Below are positions 58,101-64,000 of a stretch of DNA of 64,000 bases, in pieces. The notes beneath the pieces are model-generated. The model was not told where the DNA came from. It saw nothing but the letters and a program-made list of their open reading frames with translations, and did no database searches. Source of the stretch: Arctopsyche grandis (Eukaryota; Arthropoda; Insecta; Trichoptera; Hydropsychidae). The first letter of the stretch is position 1; the number at the start of each line of letters is the position of its first letter. The stretch spans positions 24,131,206-24,195,205 of the forward strand of contig NC_135360.1 of the NCBI RefSeq assembly GCF_051622035.1, given 5' to 3'. The position numbers and the translations under genes are program-made.

Positions 58101-61100
58101 TATGATTTTTGATTTGTTTTAGGTATTGTTACAGAAGACTTTTGGGGTCCATCACTTAAACTATTAGGAGATATGAAATTTTTAGAATCATTAAAAACGT
58201 ATGACAAAGATAATATCAATCCAACTATAATGAAACGTATTCGAGAAAGGTACATATTTATTTCATCATTTCTGTATTTTATTAATTTTTCTCTCGATAT
58301 AATTTTGGAATTCAAAATTAGGTATATACCAGATAGAGAATTTGATCCAGCTGTAATTACAAAAGTATCAACTGCTTGTGAAGGTTTGTGTAAGTGGGTG
58401 AGAGCAATGGAAGTGTATGCTAGGGTTATAAAAGTCGTGGCGCCAAAGAAAATTGCACTCGCAGAATCCGAAGGTGAATTGCAAACTCAAATGCAAACAC
58501 TTAACGAGAAGAGGGCTCAACTTCAAGGAGTGAGATAAATTCATTTTCATAAAATTTGAATTGGAGTTGAAATTTGAAACATGGAGTAAAAAAAATAAAT
58601 TGTAAAGGTTTTAGATAAATTACAAACGCTGAATGATGAATTTGCGGAATACACACGTAAAAAGAAAGGTTTAGAAGATGAAATTAGTGTATGCACTCAA
58701 AAGTTAGAGAGAGCTGAGAAATTAATAAGTGGCTTAGGCGGTGAAAAAGATCGATGGTCACAGTTAGCAGTAAAATTGCAAGAATCGCTTACAAATGTAA
58801 TCGGTTAGTGAGCATAAAACTATTTTTTTGTCAAACGATCGAATCTACTTTTAAATACTATACACTGTTTTGATTATTGTTATTTTGATAGGTGATGTTC
58901 TGTTATCAGCTGGTTTCATTGCTTACCTTGGAGCATTTACAATGACTTACAGAAATGAACTTATAGATTTGTGGAATCAAAATTGTATAAAAGATGGTAA
59001 TTCAATTTATTTTATCAGTATTTTTAATATACACATTTGATGTTAACATTTATATATTTATTATTTGAAAAAGGTCTGCCATGTTCAGACGACTATTCAT
59101 TAATTAATACATTGGGAGAACCAGTAGTAATCAGAGAATGGAATATAGCTGGGTTGCCAGTTGATAATTTTTCTACAGAAAATGGCATCATCGTGACTAA
59201 ATGTAAAAGATGGCCTTTGATGATTGATCCACAAGGTAATTTGTTAATTAATGAATAAATTAATTTACACAGGTTAAAATTTGATAATGTGATTTATTTA
59301 GATCAAGCCAACAAGTGGATAAAAACCATAGAAAAAGAAAGAAATTTGAAAGTTATAAAACTTCACGATAAAGATTATATTCGAGTGTTGGAGGTATCTA
59401 TTCAGGCTGGTATACCTGTGATATTAGAAAATGTGATGGAAACGCTCGATCCAACTTTAGAACCGTTATTAGAAATGAATTTAGTGAAGGTTGGAGGTAT
59501 AGATTGTCTCAATTTTGGCGAAACTCAATTGCAATACAATCACGATTTTAGATTGTACATAACTACGAGACTGAGAAATCCCCATTACCTCCCTGAAATA
59601 GCTGTAAAAGTAAGGTTACATATGTATTGTTAACTGTAAATAAAGTTTAGAGTGGATAAATTCAAATGTATTATTAAAATTTAGGTGGCATTGATAAACT
59701 TTATGATTACACCGCAAGGGTTAAGAGACCAATTGCTTGGTATTGTAGTGGCTAAAGATAAGCCCGAATTGGAAAAAAAGAAAAATGAATTGATAGTTGA
59801 AGGGGCAAATAATAGGAAAATGTTAAAAGAAATAGAAGATCAAATTCTAGAGGTTTATATCATGGAAATATTATATTTTAATACAATAATGTTATTTCTA
59901 AAGATAAAAATTACTAAATGTCAAATTTAAGGTACTCTCTTCCAGTGATAATATATTGGAAAATGAAGCCGCCAACAAAATACTTTCGTCGAGTAAAGTT
60001 TTATCAAAAGAAATTCAAGAAAAACAAAAGATTGCTATTGTCACTGAACAGGAAATAGACGATGCAAGATCTCAATATATTCCTGTCTCGAAACACAGTT
60101 CTGTTTTGTTTTTCTGTATATCAGACTTGACGTATATTGATCCCATGTACCAATATTCACTGTCATGGTAATATTAATTATATTTAAACTGGCATAAACA
60201 TTGGTTAAATATAAACTTAAATAAGAAAATTTTTAGGTTCATACATTTGTACAACCAGTCCATAACAAATGCACCATTTTCTGATGTTTTGGAATGTCGT
60301 ATCAAAGATCTCAATGACAATTTTACTCAGAGTATCTACAGGAACGTTTGTCGTTGTTTATTTGAAAAGCACAAATTAATATTTTCATTTGTGTTAACTT
60401 TGGGGATTTTGAGATCTCAGGTTAGGAGATTGTCTTTTCGCAATACAAAATTAATGTGATTGAAAATTAATGAACTGGGTATATTTTAGGGTAAAATAAA
60501 CGAAGAATTGCTATCATTTTTGATAACTGGAGGACTCAGTTTGGAAAATATACATTCGAACCCGGCACCAGAATGGCTTACGGAAAAATCATGGTCGGAA
60601 ATAGTTAGAGCATCAACACTACCTGGGTATTTATAACGCTGACAATTAGTAAAAACATAGATAAAGTAAAAATAAATGCAAAATGAAAAAATTGTTTTTA
60701 GTTTGGAACACTTGAAAGAAGCATTTGAAAAGGAAACTAGCAGGTGGAAAGAATTTTACGACCATTCTGATCCTCATACGGTAGAGTTTCCACCACCGTT
60801 TGAAAATTCGACAGGGATAATACGACTCATTTTACTTAGGTTTAATTATTTTAGCATAAAAAAATGTACATTTAGCTTTTTAGTTTACTGAAAACTAATG
60901 TAGTACGTAATTTTCAGATGCATTCGACCTGATAAAATTTTGTCAATGGTTCAAGATTATGTATGTTCTGAACTCGGTCCAATGTATGTAGAGGCACCGC
61001 CGTTCAATCTCGAGGAATCTTACAATGATAGCAGTTGCTGCACACCACTAATATTCATATTATCGCCAGGATCAGATCCAATGTCAAATTTGGTAAAATT

Positions 61101-63456
61101 TTCTACCGACAAAAATGTGGTCAGTATGAAAAGTATTTCTTTGGGACAGGGGCAGGTGAGAATTTGTAAATTAAATTGATAATATAAGTGAAATTCTTAA
61201 AGGGATAGGTTATTTTTTATTGGATTTGTAGGGGAAAATAGCATCGTCGATGATTCAAGATGCTTTGGAAACTGGAGGCTGGGTTGTCTTGCAGAATTGC
61301 CATTTAATGCAAAGTTGGATGCCTGAATTGGATCGCATATGCTCTGAAGTTATTGTTCCAGAAGTGGCTCATCAAGATTTTCGTATTTGGCTTACAAGTT
61401 ATCCATCAGAGTCTTTCCCAGTGTTAGTGTTACAAAATGGTAGTTAACTTTTTTTGTGCAACTGTAATTCATACATACATATGTATGTACATATATGGTT
61501 TCATGATTGTAAAATTAATTCTAGGTATTAAAATGATTAATGAAGCTCCAAAAGGACTGAAGAATAACATTTATCGTTCTTATATGAGTGATCCGATATC
61601 AGATCTCGACTACTATTCTAATTGTCCGCACACAAATATTTGGCATCGTTTATTATTTTCGTTGTGCTTCTTTCATGGAGTTGTTCAAGAAAGGAGAAAC
61701 TTTGGTCCACTCGGTTGGAATATACCTTATGAATTTAACGAGTCAGATTTACGCATAAGCGTAATGCAGTTGCAGGTGAAATTCATTTTAAATCAATTTA
61801 TTTGAAGTATTAAATTTGTTATATTATATAATATTTTATTTTCCACAGATGTTTTTAACCGATTATGAAGAAGTACCTTTTGAGGCACTAACTTATTTAA
61901 TTGGAGAATGTAATTATGGTGGTAGGGTTACCGATGACAAAGATAGACGATTGCTGATGTCAATTCTATCTACCTACTATAACAAAGATGTGATTGAAAC
62001 ATCAAAGTATTAAATATTGCTAATAATAAAAGTCTAATTATGAGTAAATAAATATACACATGTGATTAATGCATATAATTTAATCGACAGTTATTCATTT
62101 TCTCCGAGTGGTATATATTACATACCTTCAGATTTAGAATTTTCGTCTGTAATTGACCACATTAAAAAGTTTCCTTTGACGCAAATGCCAGAGATATTTG
62201 GACTTCATCAAAACGCTGATATAACAAAAGATAATCAAGAGACGAGCAGTGTATGTGGTTTAAGACTTTGGGCATAAAAATATATAGAATTATTCACATG
62301 CCCATTTAAAATACGTATTAATAATAATGTAAATATTTATAGCTTTTCTTGGGTGTTTTACTGACGCAAACGCATATAACAGCTACTGGAGCTGGCGGCG
62401 ATAGTATCGAAAGCAGTATTGATGAGATAATCAGTGATATAAAAGGTAAAATACCAGAAGAATTCAACGTAGATGATGTATCAGAAAAATATCCTATTAC
62501 ATATGAAAACAGCATGAATACTGTATTAAAACAGGTAATTCAACTTGAAATTATATCATTTTTTTGAGTGTATATTATGATCAGGCCCGACCCGAGGGTA
62601 TATGGCGCCCCTAGGCAGATTGGTTTTATGTTGAAGAAAAATATATAAAGACAAAAATAAAAAATGAAATTTAAAATTTTTATTCAAAATAGACACATTT
62701 TGTGTAAAAAAATGAATAAAATAAAATAAAATATGGATAACTATGAATAAATTCGGTAATGAAGACATTAATTTATATTCAACAATGAATTGTAAGAATT
62801 TTATAATGACATTTCTTCTTTCGAATATAATTGGTTAAGATATTTAATTTCCGTGAAGCAAATGAATCCCTGATATATATGTATATGTTTTATGTTTCAG
62901 CAATATTTTATATGAAATATAATTCCAAATTACTATTTGTACCAACGAGTCGTTGATATATGACAGTCAACTTCCTGCGTTCTTCGTAAATTATAATATT
63001 TTAGAATCAGTACTGTTATTTCGAGTAGAACAATTAAGTTGAATATAGAATATTTTATAAGTTTAAAGAAAGCCAAGTTATTTATTTTTTCAATTTAATA
63101 ATCAAAAAAAAAATAAAAATTGGGGCGCCTTGCAGCGCCCCTTTTCTATGGCGTCCTAGTCACGTGCCTAGTCTGCTGCACTTTTGGGCCGGCCCTGATT
63201 ATGATTATAAAACAAAACATTAATATAAGAATTTAAACATTTTTCAGGAATTAATTCGCTACAACAGACTCATCGGTGTTGTGAAAATAACTCTAAACAG
63301 TGTACATCTAGCTATTCAAGGTTTAGCAGTTATGAGTCCGGAAATAGAGGAATGTCACAATTCCATCAGTAAAGGTATAATACCGAGTACCTGGAGCGCC
63401 AAATCGTATCCGTCATTGAAACCCTTAGGATCGTACATTACAGATTTATTAGCAAG
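46124..63456 (+). CDS. Axonemal dynein heavy chain (single-headed inner-arm type), 3' end beyond window
   Basis: This is the motor subunit that drives ciliary or flagellar bending; in insects it is expected in sperm tails and chordotonal sensory cilia. About 60 short exons run collinearly. The N-terminal tail is at 46124-50520, and the linker begins with [13 protein letters not shown] near 50530. The AAA+ modules follow: AAA1 P-loop GPAGTGKT near 51925 with Walker B CFDEFNRI near 52150; AAA2 GDPMSGKTS near 53163; AAA3 GPTGTGKS near 54793; AAA4 GVGGSGRGS near 56411. Next come the stalk and microtubule-binding tip (57.6-58.6 kb, [17 protein letters not shown] near 58380), AAA5 ([16 protein letters not shown] near 58910) and AAA6 (60.9-61.4 kb). 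The last visible exon, 63248-63456, ends [12 protein letters not shown] then a donor. By family length about 190 C-terminal residues are missing. Linker wording is closest to the DNAH3/7/12 group. No frameshift noticed. Confidence 0.92.
62582..63197. mobile_element. hAT-like MITE in dynein intron, copy 2
   Basis: Ends CAGGCCCGACCCGAGGG and (read inward) CAGGGCCGGCCCAAAAG, with ATTATGAT flanking both sides exactly (62574-62581, 63198-63205). It is collinear with 42837-43869 but lacks the SINE. It interrupts the intron between the exons ending near 62534 and starting at 63248; splice sites are intact. Confidence 0.85.
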
Positions 63457-63535
63457 GTAAAGTTTATACAGAAATTATGTTTACAATATTATTCACACAC
63501 CTTACGAAACAAATGATCAACTGCCTCATTACATT

Positions 63536-63880
63536 TTAGTCGTTTTGCAATTGACTTAATTTTTCAAATAATTCATTTCCAAAAGATTTTCGATACGCGA
63601 CACTCAATTCGTTCAGTAGACTGTAAGGTGTTTCATAAAATACGTCATCGGAAATGTCCGTCACGTCGCATTTCTTTCCAACGATGGAGAATCCGGAACC
63701 AGTTAACTCTATGCAATATTCTTGGTCTTCGAAAGTTATTAAATTAAGATAAATACTTTGATTACTACTGCAGAGTTTTTTTGATACTTCGATTAATTTG
63801 ACGTGGTTTTGTATGTCTTTGACGACGGCAGCCGCTTCATCGCGCCACCCATCTTTGGCCAACACCTTTTCTTCCGCCAT
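63536..63880 (-). CDS. GSKIP: GSK3-beta interaction protein (GSKIP)
   Basis: A small cytosolic scaffold that binds glycogen synthase kinase 3-beta and, in vertebrates, the RII subunit of protein kinase A. One exon codes for the complete 114 aa. The central DUF727 fold is visible (YLNLITFEDQEYCIELTGSG). The C-terminal GSK3-binding segment is well conserved (YETPYSLLNELSVAYRKSFG, then NELFEKL). The start ATG at 63880 is preceded four bases upstream by a splice acceptor (TTATTTCCAG), so a 5' UTR exon lies further right. It is antisense to the dynein gene. The final dynein exons are not seen before it, so it probably sits in a dynein intron. Confidence 0.88.
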   Translation of the reverse strand: MAEEKVLAKDGWRDEAAAVVKDIQNHVKLIEVSKKLCSSNQSIYLNLITFEDQEYCIELTGSGFSIVGKKCDVTDISDDVFYETPYSLLNELSVAYRKSFGNELFEKLSQLQND

Positions 63881-64000
63881 TTAACTGGAAATAATAATGA
63901 GGAATTTGTATTGAAAATATGAGTAAAATTGACCAATGTAAATTGTCAGTATTACATGTGTTTAATAATATTTATTTTTAAAGATAAATAAATAAATTTC

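Overview
This is about 64 kb of nuclear DNA from an insect-like animal. It is AT-rich, with GT-AG introns that are mostly 50-100 bp inside genes, large TE-filled introns, and abundant TATG/TACA microsatellites. The strongest taxonomic hint is an NF-kB protein of Relish type (DNA-contact loop RFRYKSEMSGTHG, ankyrin repeats and a C-terminal death-like domain). I cannot fix the insect order from sequence alone.

Six conserved genes are recognisable. (1) A TMEM86-type lysoplasmalogenase on the minus strand at 539-7773, truncated by the left edge; its 21-nt first coding exon is separated from the rest by a 6.1-kb intron full of transposons. (2) NDUFB2, a small complex I subunit, plus strand, 12906-15551, 3 exons, 119 aa. 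(3) Relish, minus strand, 15910-25875, 21 coding exons, 905 aa, with two kB motifs 8 bp apart about 0.36 kb upstream of the start codon. (4) A lambda-crystallin/L-gulonate 3-dehydrogenase homologue (CRYL1), plus strand, 37543-38877, 6 exons, 315 aa. (5) A TMC-family (transmembrane channel-like) protein, plus strand, 40639-45691, 13 exons, 811 aa. (6) An axonemal inner-arm type dynein heavy chain, plus strand, from 46124 past the last visible donor at 63456, about 60 exons. A seventh small gene, GSKIP, lies antisense at 63536-63880, apparently inside the dynein locus. The genes do not form a pathway; this is an ordinary eukaryotic neighbourhood.

Much of the rest is transposable elements, many with target-site duplications (TSDs) readable in the sequence. 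They include a piggyBac-like element (5476-7149) with other elements nested in it; a two-copy foldback family with 9-bp TSDs; a PIF/Harbinger-like pair; hAT-type fossils; tRNA-derived SINEs; LINE 3' ends; and solo LTRs. The most striking is a young non-autonomous LTR retrotransposon (9397-12599). Its two 788-bp LTRs look identical, it has a 6-bp TSD, and its interior is almost entirely tandem arrays. One array appears to be a six-fold amplification of the primer-binding-site region.

Most of 26.3-37.5 kb is gene-poor and transposon-rich. No RNA genes, CRISPR arrays or bacterial-type operons were found.
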